From the NCBI RefSeq assembly GCF_009649745.1, contig NZ_WJNG01000002.1, forward strand, positions 62,001-126,000: 64,000 nucleotides of DNA. Reading direction: 5' to 3'. Positions 7,989 through 16,839 of the stretch are shown here, piece by piece. The notes beneath the pieces are model-generated. The model did no database searches and was not told where the DNA came from. It saw only the letters and a list, made by a program, of their open reading frames with translations. Within the stretch, counting starts at the first letter, position 1. Every line of letters begins with the position of its first letter. A program made the position numbers and the translations under genes. Source of the stretch: Aquibacillus halophilus. GTDB taxonomy: Bacteria > Bacillota > Bacilli > Bacillales > Amphibacillaceae.

Positions 7989-8918
7989 ATGGATATTTTT
8001 TTTGGTCTAAACAAGGATGACGGAAAAACAGTATTTGCTCCGAATGGTAATTGGAAAAAAGTAATATATATCATGAGCTTCTTAGCAATACTGTTGGTGG
8101 GTTGTGGTACATCAGAGACATTGAGTCAATCAGAAATAGATAACCAAACAAATGAACGATCTTTAGCATTGAGGGAAGTAGCATTAGTTGCTAAAAACTC
8201 TATTAATTTCAATCAAAGATTACTAGAAAATGAAGAAGCTGAAAAATCTGAGGTCAACAAATCTGAAATCGAAATCGATTCTAATGAAAATATGGAAACT
8301 TCAACTACAGATCAGAATAATAATTTAAGTAAGCAGAAGGAAGCAGAAGTTACTGAGTTGAAGCAGGGATCAAAAGCTGAACCACAAACAGAACAAAAAC
8401 AAGACAAGCAAGAACAACCTAAAGAAAAGCAACTAGAACCTGAGGAACAGCCGAAGCCAGAGCAACAACCTAAAGAAGAAGAGCCGGAAGAACCTACTGA
8501 GGAAGTACAGGAAGAGCCTAAGCAAGAGCCCGCATATCAAGTGAGCCAATTCGAATTAAAAGTGGTTGAATTAACAAATCAAGAAAGAGCTAAACAAGGG
8601 CTAAGTAAATTACTAATGGATACTAACTTAGGTAAAGTAGCTTGGAAAAAATCACTTGATATGATGGAAAATAATTATTTTTCACATACTAGCCCGACCT
8701 ATGGATCTCCATTTGATATGATGAAAAGTTTTGGTATTACTTATAGCAATGCCGGTGAAAACATTGCTTATGGTCAAACAACGCCTGAATCTGTTGTAAA
8801 CGGATGGATGAATAGCGAGGGACACCGTAAGAACATATTAAACAGCTCATTTACTCACATTGGTGTAGGCTATGTAAATGAGGGGAACTATTGGACACAA
8901 CTGTTTATTGGGAAATAA
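7989..8918 (+). CDS. CAP/SCP-domain lipoprotein (YkwD-like)
   Basis: The 309-residue product has a long basic n-region, a hydrophobic segment and a lipobox ending LLVGC (Cys39), so it should be a membrane-anchored lipoprotein. A disordered linker rich in Gln, Glu, Pro and Lys (about residues 75-180) leads to a C-terminal CAP domain. That domain has VVELTNQERAKQGL, YFSHTSPTYGSPFD, AGENIAYGQ and GWMNSEGHRKNIL, which include the conserved His/Glu pairs. Bacterial CAP proteins are extracellular and mostly of unknown activity. The AAGGTG site for ATG 7989 lies in a 20-bp inverted repeat. The domain closely resembles the one encoded at 26187-26948. Confidence 0.88.
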   Translation: MDIFFGLNKDDGKTVFAPNGNWKKVIYIMSFLAILLVGCGTSETLSQSEIDNQTNERSLALREVALVAKNSINFNQRLLENEEAEKSEVNKSEIEIDSNENMETSTTDQNNNLSKQKEAEVTELKQGSKAEPQTEQKQDKQEQPKEKQLEPEEQPKPEQQPKEEEPEEPTEEVQEEPKQEPAYQVSQFELKVVELTNQERAKQGLSKLLMDTNLGKVAWKKSLDMMENNYFSHTSPTYGSPFDMMKSFGITYSNAGENIAYGQTTPESVVNGWMNSEGHRKNILNSSFTHIGVGYVNEGNYWTQLFIGK

Positions 8919-8980
8919 GTCAGACAATGCGATGCGTTGGCCGTTAGAATGAGTTGATTTGGTTAGTGATATAAAATAGT

Positions 8981-9017
8981 GAAAATGCCTGTGCAATATA
9001 CATGCGCAGGCATTTTC
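8981..9017. terminator. Bidirectional terminator between convergent genes
   Basis: GAAAATGCCTGTGCA pairs with TGCGCAGGCATTTTC (one G-U pair) around a seven-base loop. A/T flanks serve both strands, between the CAP lipoprotein gene and the minus-strand gene ending at 9021. Confidence 0.75.
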
Positions 9018-9020
9018 ATA

Positions 9021-9518
9021 TTAATGTAGCCCTGTTAATGGATCCAAATCGAAGTGGTCCAAGGCTTGATTTACTAAATTTATATCATAAATCTTCTTTT
9101 CTAAACAATATTGAATAACTAGATCGTTGGTGTCACTGTCCGACAAAGAATAACCGGCAGAACCCAATAGTTCATCAGTATCTTCTTTTGTAAGCTCCAG
9201 AGCTAAGGCTAGTGCAATTGTGGTATTTTTTCTCGGCTGATAGTTTGGATTGGTCCGGATTTTAGAAAAATGCCGACGATCAATACCAGCTCTTTTGTAA
9301 ATAATTGAGTCTTTGACACCAGTTGAATCAATAAAATTAAACAACACCTGGTTAAGTGTAGGTTTACGTTTGGTTTTTATAAAATTATCTATTTCACTAT
9401 GCTGCACCTCTTGAAATAGATCAAAACTACTTTCATTTAATTTAAGTGAGAATGACTCTATCTCTAAACGTTCTTCCACATATTTCTGTAACTCAATTAA
9501 AATTTCAGGATTAAGCAT
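9021..9518 (-). CDS. Helix-turn-helix-like protein divergent from the vWA gene
   Basis: This 165-residue soluble protein contains a central stretch with the look of a lambda-repressor-like helix-turn-helix: SIIYKRAGIDRRHFSKIR followed by KNTTIALALALELTKEDTDELLGSAGY. The start is ATG 9518 behind GGGAGG; the longer frame would need a TTG at 9533 with no ribosome site. It is divergent from the vWA gene with 94 bases between starts. Proteins of this look are often encoded beside vWA or macro-domain genes (recollection, not checked). It could regulate its neighbour. Function unknown. Confidence 0.65.
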   Translation of the reverse strand: MLNPEILIELQKYVEERLEIESFSLKLNESSFDLFQEVQHSEIDNFIKTKRKPTLNQVLFNFIDSTGVKDSIIYKRAGIDRRHFSKIRTNPNYQPRKNTTIALALALELTKEDTDELLGSAGYSLSDSDTNDLVIQYCLEKKIYDINLVNQALDHFDLDPLTGLH

Positions 9519-9612
9519 ACGGATTCCTCCCAATTTGTCCCTTTACAGGCGACCAAATGATCCACGTAATCAACTATGATTATATCATGTAATAAAGGAG
9601 AGGATGAGAAGC

Positions 9613-10197
9613 ATGAATAAGAACTTAACAGAAATAATTTTTTTGCTTGATCGGAGTGGATCGATGTCAGGGCTTGAAAAGGATACAATTGGTGGTTTTA
9701 ACTCTTTTGTTGAGAGACAGAGTCAACACCAAGGCGAGACAACTGTGACAGCAGTACTTTTTGATGACCAATATGAAATTTTATGGGATGGATTGGATGC
9801 AAAAGAAGCTAGGCTTACAGATCAGGATTATTATGTGAGAGGAACTACAGCATTGCTAGATGCGGTTGGCAAGACAATTTCAGAAGTTGGTAACAGACTA
9901 TCAAAAGCAAATGAGGAGCAGAGGCCCGGAAAACTTATCTTTGTCATTACTACAGATGGAATGGAAAATGCAAGTAGTGAATTTACTTATAAAAAAATTA
10001 AAAAACTGATCAAGCACCAGCAAGAAAAATATAATTGGGAATTTCTTTTCCTAGGGGCAAATATCGATGCAGCAGAAGAAGCTAATAGTATCGGAATTAG
10101 TATTGATAATGCCTTTAACTTTGAAGCTTCAAATACCGGTGTAGTGAATATGTACGACAAAGTAAATGAAATGGTAGCAGAAAAAAGGCAGAAGTGA
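9613..10197 (+). CDS. Stand-alone von Willebrand factor A domain protein
   Basis: The 194-residue cytoplasmic protein is essentially one vWA domain. The MIDAS metal site is complete: DRSGSMS (Asp13, Ser15, Ser17), Thr78 in RGTTALLDAV, and Asp115 in TTDGMEN. Such domains mediate Mg-dependent protein binding. An ATG at 9604 exists, but the AAAGGAGAGG site at 9594-9603 abuts it, so ATG 9613 is preferred. It is divergent from the HTH-like gene, suggesting a functional pair. Its TGA stop is followed directly by a 27-bp repeat. Confidence 0.82.
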   Translation: MNKNLTEIIFLLDRSGSMSGLEKDTIGGFNSFVERQSQHQGETTVTAVLFDDQYEILWDGLDAKEARLTDQDYYVRGTTALLDAVGKTISEVGNRLSKANEEQRPGKLIFVITTDGMENASSEFTYKKIKKLIKHQQEKYNWEFLFLGANIDAAEEANSIGISIDNAFNFEASNTGVVNMYDKVNEMVAEKRQK

Positions 10198-10224
10198 GGG
10201 ACAGGGGGACAGGCTCCTTGTCCC
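10198..10224 (-). repeat. 27-bp REP-like element, R orientation (left flank of RAYT)
   Basis: Full copy, starting on the base after the vWA stop codon. With the F copy at 11189-11215 it forms an inverted pair enclosing the transposase gene. Confidence 0.92.
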
Positions 10225-10418
10225 TTTACCTGGTTCAACGCAAGTATAAGAAACAGAATATTTTTTGAAAAATAGCAGGAGATTTTTTCTCTTTGTTGAA
10301 ATGTAAATTAAGTAATAAATAACATCCATTATTATGATTCCCCCGTTTCCCTAATTTCCCCCGATTGTTAAAGACTTCGATTTTTCCTTTTGTTAAAAAT
10401 CCCCGAGGTGATCCTTAT

Positions 10419-11180
10419 ATGCCAAGAAAAGCGAGAAGAAAAAGTTCCAATGGAATCTACCACATTATGTTACGTGGAATAAACAGACAAATAATTTTTG
10501 AAGATGACGAAGATAGGCTAAGGTTATTAGAAACAATAAATAGAACTAAAGACATCAGCGGAATTAAGATATATTCTTATTGTTTAATGGATAATCACAT
10601 TCATTTATTAGTGAGAGAGACAGAGGAAACAGTATCGAAAGCTATTAAGAGGATTAGTGCGAGCTATGTATATTGGTATAACAATAAATATGACCGTTGT
10701 GGACATTTGTTTCAGGATAGATTTAAAAGCGAAAATGTAGAGACAATTACTTATTTTTTAACGGTTCTACGATACATCCACCAAAATCCAATCAAGGCTG
10801 GATTAACGAACAATGTATTAGAATGTAAATGGACAAGTATAAATGAGTATTTAGGTCATACCAGCTTAGTTGATGTGGATTTTTCCCTCCAGTTTTTTTC
10901 TTCAAATAGAAGTAAATCCCTCCAATTGTTCACCGAATACATGAAACAATCAAATGATGATGATTGCCTGGACTATCACTTAAGAGTAAGAATGACTGAT
11001 AGCGAAGTGAAAAATCATATGATTGATCTAGGGGTTTTAAACAGTAGTATTTTGCAACAGATGGAAAAGAAAAAGAAAAATGCGATTATATTGGAGTTGA
11101 AACAAATAGAGGGTGTGTCAGTTAGACAGCTATCGAGAATAACAGGTATATCTAAAAGTGTTATTGACCGTGTTCGTTGA
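10419..11180 (+). CDS. REP-associated tyrosine transposase (RAYT, Y1 HUH family)
   Basis: This 253-residue protein starts MPRKARRKSSNGIYHIMLRG, the usual RAYT N-terminus. It carries the HUH pair in NHIHLLV (His60 and His62) and a candidate catalytic tyrosine (Tyr119) in YIHQNPIKAG. The C-terminal 30 residues resemble a helix-turn-helix (RQLSRITGISKSVIDR). RAYTs cleave single-stranded REP hairpins and are thought to disperse them. The start ATG 10419 has GAGGTG 8 bases upstream; a longer frame from 10365 lacks support. The gene lies between two inverted 27-bp elements, the REPtron arrangement. The reading frame is intact. Confidence 0.93.
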   Translation: MPRKARRKSSNGIYHIMLRGINRQIIFEDDEDRLRLLETINRTKDISGIKIYSYCLMDNHIHLLVRETEETVSKAIKRISASYVYWYNNKYDRCGHLFQDRFKSENVETITYFLTVLRYIHQNPIKAGLTNNVLECKWTSINEYLGHTSLVDVDFSLQFFSSNRSKSLQLFTEYMKQSNDDDCLDYHLRVRMTDSEVKNHMIDLGVLNSSILQQMEKKKKNAIILELKQIEGVSVRQLSRITGISKSVIDRVR

Positions 11181-11188
11181 CAATAAGC

Positions 11189-11215
11189 GGGACAGGGAGC
11201 CTGTCCCGCTGTCCC
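11189..11215 (+). repeat. 27-bp REP-like element, F orientation (right flank of RAYT)
   Basis: Full copy with spacer GC, 8 bases after the RAYT stop. It is 2 bases beyond the stop of the minus-strand lipoprotein gene, for which it reads as R. Confidence 0.92.
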
Positions 11216-11217
11216 AC

Positions 11218-11715
11218 TTACAGTATGGTAAATGTTATTGTTGCAATGCTTACGGATTCCATGATTGTAAAATCAACAACAAGTCCCCCGGTAGAACTAT
11301 TTGCCGAAAATCTAGTTTTTTCATCATTTTCTATCGCAATGGAGTAGCCATTATTAGTTGCATATTCCTTAAGTTGTTCATAGAAGCTCTCAGGATCAAC
11401 ATCAAACTGAAAAGCGACAGTGTAAGCTTTTGCTCCTGAAACTTCAGACTCAGTTACATCTAAACTGGCTCCTTCTGGAAAAGGAAAATCTGATGGAATA
11501 TCAGCAGGTAGTGCTGAATCATCCTCTGATTCACTTTCAACCTCAGTTTGCTCGTCGTCTTCATTTTCATCAGCTTGTTCGCTTTCATCTGCAGCAATCT
11601 CCGCACTATCGTCAGAACCTGCATCTGAATTAGTTTTTTCATCCTCATTTCCGCATGCCATTAAAAGAATGATAATTGAAAAATATAATAAAATACTTAA
11701 TACCGAATTTTTCAT
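11218..11715 (-). CDS. Acidic lipoprotein of unknown function
   Basis: The 165-residue product has a lipoprotein signal ending LLMAC (Cys near residue 21). A strongly acidic, low-complexity linker rich in Asp, Glu and Ser (about residues 22-70) follows. A small C-terminal domain of about 95 residues contains DIPSDFPFPEGA and FQFDVDPESFYEQL. Such domains recur in Bacillaceae lipoproteins without known function. GGGGAG precedes the ATG. The stop lies 2 bases from a 27-bp repeat. Confidence 0.7.
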   Translation of the reverse strand: MKNSVLSILLYFSIIILLMACGNEDEKTNSDAGSDDSAEIAADESEQADENEDDEQTEVESESEDDSALPADIPSDFPFPEGASLDVTESEVSGAKAYTVAFQFDVDPESFYEQLKEYATNNGYSIAIENDEKTRFSANSSTGGLVVDFTIMESVSIATITFTIL

Positions 11716-11826
11716 GATTCATTACTCCCCTTTCTTGGTCCTTTTATAAACTTTACCATCAATTGTTTTATTTAAGAACTATACCTAGGTATAGTCTTTG
11801 AATGTTGCTATTACTATAGCAATCGA

Positions 11827-11853
11827 GGGACAAGGAGCCTGTCCCCCTGTCCC
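11827..11853 (+). repeat. 27-bp REP-like element, F orientation
   Basis: Full copy with spacer CC, between divergent genes; 145 bases before the start at 11999. Confidence 0.9.
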
Positions 11854-11998
11854 TTCCAGTATTTGACTGGTAAAAAATGTTGGTATAAAATTCAAGGGAA
11901 GTCTATTAATCTATTATTTTGTCGATATATGTTTCTAATTTGGTTTGTGATAAATTAAAGTTTAAGAGCATAACAAAGGGAAGGGGAGGGGAGAGATT

Positions 11999-13537
11999 AT
12001 GGAAAAACAAAGAAAGTCTTTTTCAAGAAAAACGATATGGATTATTGTAGTTGCTGCTATCATAGTGGTTGGTGCAGGTGTTTCGGCGGCAGTACTTCTA
12101 AATTTAAACCCTAAACAGCAGTATTTTAGTGCAGAGTTAGAGTCTTGGAACTCAATGAAGGAGGCTGCAGAAAACCGTTACGGTGATGAGTTGGATTGGA
12201 CGGAGGAAATAAAAGAATCACCAAATGAATCTACTCTTGAACTCTCAGCAGAATATAATGATCCATCTGGGTTTGATTCAATGGGTATCCAGGAGATAGT
12301 TAATAGTTCTACAATTACCCTTAAGAACAGTCTGGATCCTACTAATAAAGAAATGGCTCTCGATTTAAGTGCTAATTTTTCTGGAATAACAATCGAGGAT
12401 ATTAGGTTCTACTTAACATCTGAAAAAATGATGGCATCTTTACCATTTCTTGATAAATTTTTGCAGGTAAAAGAAAGTGAACTTGGTGGTATGTTACACG
12501 AATTAGATCCTGCAAACTTTACGGGTGAAGAGGAGATTGATTTTGACTCATTTTTTAATCAAAGCATGTTGAGTGAAGAAGACATGGAGCATTTGCAAGA
12601 TACTTATTTAAAAATGATTTATGACGAATTACCAGAGGATGCTTTTACCTCTGAAGATGAGGCAGTTGATGTAAATGGTGAAACACTTGATTCCACAAAA
12701 ATTACCCTTGATCTTTCAGAAGAACAGTTGAAAAACATTATAGAAAAAGTACTCACAACAGCAGAAACAGATGAGAAATTAAAAGAGATCATTCAACAAC
12801 AATCCTCTTTTTCTTATCCTTCAGATGACGTTTCGCAAATGTTAGAGGATTTTGATGCCGGGATTGCAGAGGCTAAAAAAGCATTAAATGAAGCGAAAAT
12901 CCCCAACGGTTTAACCTCTACTTTATGGGTAAATGATGATTTAGTAGTTAAACGAGATTTTACTATTGAGCTTGGACCATCTGAATCCGAATTAGCAGAG
13001 TTTACATTAGCCGGTACGCAGCTATTACAGGAAGAAAATCAGAATTTTGATTATACGCTAGGTGTTAATGATGGGACAATGGATAACATGGTAAATCTAA
13101 CAGGTGATCTATCTTGGCAGGATAACATGGCAGATGATCAAATTAAGATTTCTACAAGTGATATGGAACTCGTTTTTACGGGAACCGAGGAATTAAATGA
13201 TGGTACACGAGATTTTGATCGTACATTCTCTTTCGTCGATCAGACTTCAGCATCAACTTTTGAATTAAACTGGGATGGAGTATCTACCTATGAACAGGAT
13301 CAAATGAACGCTGAACACAACTTATCATTTGTTAGTGAAGGAATGAACGAGAGTATTTTTCAGTTAAGTATTAATACTGATGCTAAAATAGTTAAAAGCT
13401 TAGATATTGATACGGATTCGATGGAAGTTGTTGATTTAGGCACGATGAGTGCGGAAGAAATTGATGCATATATACAGGAAGAGTTCACCCCACAATTACA
13501 GCAATGGATGATGCAGTTTATGGGTGCAGGTTTTTAA
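11999..13537 (+). CDS. Membrane-anchored extracytoplasmic protein of an ABC operon
   Basis: The 512-residue protein has one N-terminal membrane anchor (IWIIVVAAIIVVGAGVSAAVLL, about residues 13-34). A large acidic outer domain follows, with repeated beta-rich segments. No enzymatic motif was recognised; it resembles uncharacterised Bacillaceae proteins of similar length. It is the first gene of a four-gene run with two ABC-2 permeases and an ATPase, with 18 bases to the next start. This suggests an extracytoplasmic accessory of the exporter. Start ATG 11999 follows GGGGAGAG. Confidence 0.7.
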   Translation: MEKQRKSFSRKTIWIIVVAAIIVVGAGVSAAVLLNLNPKQQYFSAELESWNSMKEAAENRYGDELDWTEEIKESPNESTLELSAEYNDPSGFDSMGIQEIVNSSTITLKNSLDPTNKEMALDLSANFSGITIEDIRFYLTSEKMMASLPFLDKFLQVKESELGGMLHELDPANFTGEEEIDFDSFFNQSMLSEEDMEHLQDTYLKMIYDELPEDAFTSEDEAVDVNGETLDSTKITLDLSEEQLKNIIEKVLTTAETDEKLKEIIQQQSSFSYPSDDVSQMLEDFDAGIAEAKKALNEAKIPNGLTSTLWVNDDLVVKRDFTIELGPSESELAEFTLAGTQLLQEENQNFDYTLGVNDGTMDNMVNLTGDLSWQDNMADDQIKISTSDMELVFTGTEELNDGTRDFDRTFSFVDQTSASTFELNWDGVSTYEQDQMNAEHNLSFVSEGMNESIFQLSINTDAKIVKSLDIDTDSMEVVDLGTMSAEEIDAYIQEEFTPQLQQWMMQFMGAGF

Positions 13538-13555
13538 TGAACGGAAGTGTTTACT

Positions 13556-14779
13556 ATGTTTAGCATTAGGAGAATGATTTTTTTTATAAGACAATACCAA
13601 AAACAGCTACAAAAGAAGTGGAAGTCTCTTCCTCTTCTTTTGCTGTTTCCTATCCTAATTATAAGCTTATGTTTCTTTGTGTTAGTATCTTTGTTTATCC
13701 CAGATGAAGAGCAGCCGATACATGTTGGGTTAGTCGATTTAGATCAATCGGACGAAACTACGATGCTTGTTGGTGTCATTGATGATGCATCACTACTAGG
13801 TTCATATATACATATAAATAATTACTCTGAACAAGAGGCAATTCGTGCTTTAGAGGATGGAATAGCGAGTGCCTATATCACTTTTCCAGAGAATTTCACC
13901 TCTGACCTCTATACTGGTAAATCAGTCGAAGTTCCTATTGTTGGTAATCCTGATAAACCAGTAGAGAGTTATATCATTAAGGAATTAATCGACAGTATGA
14001 CGAGGTACATCGCTTCGGCACAGGCCAACATCCTAACAATCGATCATTATGCAAGCCAGCTACCGATAGCGGATGATGAACGTCAAGAGATGCTCTTGCA
14101 ACAGTTTAATGAGTTTATGCTGTTTACTTTGTCCAAAGATAAAGTGATTAAAGAAGAAGAAATCATGAATAAGACAACATCGGCTCCTGTTCAATATTAC
14201 TCACTTTCTGGGTGGTTTATATTGAGTACGATTTGGATTCTCTGCATTTACATTTTGTTAGGGAAGACAGAAGGAACTTCGATGTGGAACAGGATGAGGT
14301 TATATGGAGTAACGATTCTACAAAGAATTATATCTCGAATACTTATTTCTATGTTTTATGGGTTCATTCTTGCAATGCTTGGCTTTTTATTATTTGTAAC
14401 AATTATGGATATTGAGTTTTACCTGATCGATTATGGACGTATTAGCTTGTTGATTAGTTTATTCTTTCTAATATTTTTACTTGGTTTATCTTTGATGGAT
14501 ATAGTAATAAATTCAAACAAATTTTCTTTACTAATACAGATTACTTACACCGGTATCGTGTTATTTATGAGTGGAGCGGTCATCCCTTCCCTATATTTCC
14601 CGGAAAGTGTAAAAGTCGTTCTCCCTTATCTTTTTTCTACCGAAACATTTCACTGGTTAATTGAAGTAGCTATGGAGGGTCGACTATATGTTGATTACTC
14701 TTCGTTATTTATATCATTCGCTATTAGTTTAGTAGTATTGATTGTCATTTCCATGTGGAAGGAGCGTGGACAATCATGA
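13556..14779 (+). CDS. ABC-2 type permease (first of two)
   Basis: The 407-residue protein has a cytoplasmic basic start, one membrane helix (about residues 23-45), and an extracytoplasmic domain containing VGLVDLDQSDE. Five C-terminal helices follow. This is the ABC2_membrane_3 layout of exporters such as YhgE/NatB-like permeases. ATG 13556 with GGAAG upstream is chosen over GTG 13547. Its TGA overlaps the ATG of the next permease gene by four bases. With its partner and the ATPase it probably forms a heterodimeric exporter. Confidence 0.8.
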   Translation: MFSIRRMIFFIRQYQKQLQKKWKSLPLLLLFPILIISLCFFVLVSLFIPDEEQPIHVGLVDLDQSDETTMLVGVIDDASLLGSYIHINNYSEQEAIRALEDGIASAYITFPENFTSDLYTGKSVEVPIVGNPDKPVESYIIKELIDSMTRYIASAQANILTIDHYASQLPIADDERQEMLLQQFNEFMLFTLSKDKVIKEEEIMNKTTSAPVQYYSLSGWFILSTIWILCIYILLGKTEGTSMWNRMRLYGVTILQRIISRILISMFYGFILAMLGFLLFVTIMDIEFYLIDYGRISLLISLFFLIFLLGLSLMDIVINSNKFSLLIQITYTGIVLFMSGAVIPSLYFPESVKVVLPYLFSTETFHWLIEVAMEGRLYVDYSSLFISFAISLVVLIVISMWKERGQS

Positions 14780-15912
14780 AAGCAATTCTAGTTACACGTC
14801 TATTACATTGGCGTAAACAAATGGTTAGTCTGCTTTTTTGGTTACTGCTTCCGATCATTGCAACCTGTATGTTTGTTACTACAGCGAATCAATGGCAACA
14901 GGATACACAAATACCGATTGGACTTGTGGTGGAAGATAATACTGCAATGGCAGATAAGTTATCGCAATCGATAAACGACAATCCACTTATTCATGTTGAA
15001 AAAATGAATATGGACCGAGCGTTAATTGAGCTAGAGCAACACGAATTGGACAGCGTCTTTGTAATTGAGGATGGCTATCAAGAAAACATACAAAACAATA
15101 GTCGCAACCAGATCGTAACCGCTTATGTGTCAGATATGTCATTGGCTTTCACTCCTGTAAAAGAAGCAATTGCTTCTTATGTACAACGGGATGCAGGAAG
15201 TTCGAGAGCCGCACATATTGTGGACCAGATGGTACAAAGGTATGACGTTGAAAAAAACTGGACATGGGACGAGGTTGTTGCCACTAGTAATCAAATTCGT
15301 GAGGAAGAAGCATTACTACATACCAGTTTTTCTTTTTATAATCAGGTGGAACCTACCCAAGAAAACAAGGGAGTTTCTATATGGAATATTTGGGGGATTT
15401 GGGCAACTTTTGCTATGTTAACAACATTTTTTCTTTTCGATTGGGTAGTTAAAGAGCAACAACCTAGTATTAAAATCAGGTTATCCCTCTTGCGTATGCC
15501 TTTTAAATCATATCTGCTTAGAAATTGGATAATTTATCTGTTCTTATTGGGTATTTTTGATTTAATCAATTTTTCCATTTTAGCAATGTATTTTAATCAA
15601 TCATTCAATTTTAGTCAAATATTGGCAATCGTGAGTTTTCGACTGACGATTAATATGGTAGCTTTCTTGTTTTCGTTACGTTTCCGAACAACCTTTTTTT
15701 ATTATATCTCAGCATTACCTGTTTCAATTTTTATGGCTATCATAGGGGGAGCTCTAATTCCCGTAGATGGATTAATACAAAGGTGGGCTTGGGTATCGCA
15801 CTTAAGTCCATTCCAACCATTTCTGAAGGGGCAGGTAGTTAGTAGTTGGTTGATCGTCCTACTTGTAATTTTCTCAATTTGGTACTGGAGAAAGGAGAGA
15901 GCCTATGCTTAA
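14776..15912 (+). CDS. ABC-2 type permease (second of two)
   Basis: The 378-residue protein repeats the layout of the preceding one: an N-terminal helix, an outer domain with PIGLVVEDNTAMADKL, and about five C-terminal helices. The GGAAGGAG site inside the previous gene selects ATG 14776, which overlaps the upstream stop (ATGA); an ATG at 14755 has no such support. It overlaps the ATPase start by 8 bases, so the three genes are translationally coupled. Confidence 0.8.
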   Translation: MKAILVTRLLHWRKQMVSLLFWLLLPIIATCMFVTTANQWQQDTQIPIGLVVEDNTAMADKLSQSINDNPLIHVEKMNMDRALIELEQHELDSVFVIEDGYQENIQNNSRNQIVTAYVSDMSLAFTPVKEAIASYVQRDAGSSRAAHIVDQMVQRYDVEKNWTWDEVVATSNQIREEEALLHTSFSFYNQVEPTQENKGVSIWNIWGIWATFAMLTTFFLFDWVVKEQQPSIKIRLSLLRMPFKSYLLRNWIIYLFLLGIFDLINFSILAMYFNQSFNFSQILAIVSFRLTINMVAFLFSLRFRTTFFYYISALPVSIFMAIIGGALIPVDGLIQRWAWVSHLSPFQPFLKGQVVSSWLIVLLVIFSIWYWRKERAYA

Positions 15913-16576
15913 AGTCGATTCGTTAACTAAAAACTACGGTTCAAAGCAAGTAGTGGTAGATGTTTCTTTTGAAATTAGTCAAGGAGAAGTGGTTGGTTTA
16001 GTAGGTGAGAATGGAGCCGGAAAATCGACACTACTGAATATTCTTGCCACACTTATCCCTCTAGAAGAAGGTAGCATAAATTATAATGATCTCAACTATG
16101 GGGCTGATCACCGAAAACTTAGAGAAAAAATTGGTTTTGTTCCTCAGGATATTGCTGTTTGGGAGGATTTCTCTGTGAAGGAAAATATGGTTTTCTTTGA
16201 ACAATTATCTTGGGTTAAAAAATCGCGTAAAGAGCTCAGACAGCTTTGCTTAGATATGAAACTAGATCAATGGAAGGAGAAAACAAAGTCACTTTCTGGT
16301 GGAATGAAACGCAAATTGAATATTGCTATAAGTCTAATCCACGATCCGGATATCCTACTTTTGGATGAGCCAACCTCTGGAATAGATTTAAAGTCCAGAA
16401 AGGAAATAGGTAGCTACCTCTATGATTTAGCAAAGCATAATGGCAAAACTATTATTTATACATCCCATGATATGGAAGAAATTATATCTCTATGCGACCG
16501 TGTCTATTGCATAGGAAAAGATCCCTTTTACAAAGAATTACTAGAAAAGAACGGCAAAAGCGTTCAAGTGCTGTAG
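15905..16576 (+). CDS. ABC transporter ATP-binding protein
   Basis: The 223-residue ATPase is complete: Walker A GENGAGKST, Q-loop FVPQD, signature LSGGMKRK, Walker B ILLLDEPT and switch histidine in TSHDMEE. It belongs to the drug/lipid exporter class (CcmA/NatA-like) and should power the two permeases encoded just upstream. The last base of the TAG stop is the first base of a 27-bp repeat. A terminator follows at 16629. Confidence 0.9.
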   Translation: MLKVDSLTKNYGSKQVVVDVSFEISQGEVVGLVGENGAGKSTLLNILATLIPLEEGSINYNDLNYGADHRKLREKIGFVPQDIAVWEDFSVKENMVFFEQLSWVKKSRKELRQLCLDMKLDQWKEKTKSLSGGMKRKLNIAISLIHDPDILLLDEPTSGIDLKSRKEIGSYLYDLAKHNGKTIIYTSHDMEEIISLCDRVYCIGKDPFYKELLEKNGKSVQVL

Positions 16577-16602
16577 GGACAAGGGGACAGGCTCCTTGTC
16601 CC
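16576..16602 (-). repeat. 27-bp REP-like element, R orientation, overlapping a stop codon
   Basis: Full copy; its first G is the G of the TAG stop of the ABC ATPase gene. Confidence 0.92.
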
Positions 16603-16628
16603 TGTTTTTTGAATAAAAGTTGTTGCAA

Positions 16629-16658
16629 CGATACTCTAATTGGAGTATCGCTTTTTTT
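16629..16658 (+). terminator. Intrinsic terminator of the ABC exporter operon
   Basis: CGATACTC pairs with GAGTATCG around a six-base loop, followed by C and eight T. Confidence 0.8.
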
Positions 16659-16744
16659 TATACTAACTATATAATTAATAGAAACATAGTAAATCCTGTT
16701 AAATTGAAATCAAATTTTCATTGTACACATAATGAGATAAGAGT

Positions 16745-16771
16745 GGGACAAGGAGCCTGTCCCTCTGTCCC
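16745..16771 (+). repeat. 27-bp REP-like element, F orientation
   Basis: Full copy with spacer TC, in the 5' flank of the sigma factor gene (start 68 bases downstream). Confidence 0.9.
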
Positions 16772-16839
16772 GCGAGGAAATTTAAAATTGTTGTTACCTT
16801 TTTGGTTTGTATCCGTTTTATATGTGAAGGGGGGAGAAA

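Noticed and set aside
11158-11439. A plus-strand reading frame of 93 codons after the RAYT
   Set aside because: It lies opposite the well-supported lipoprotein gene, has no ribosome site and reads through the repeat.
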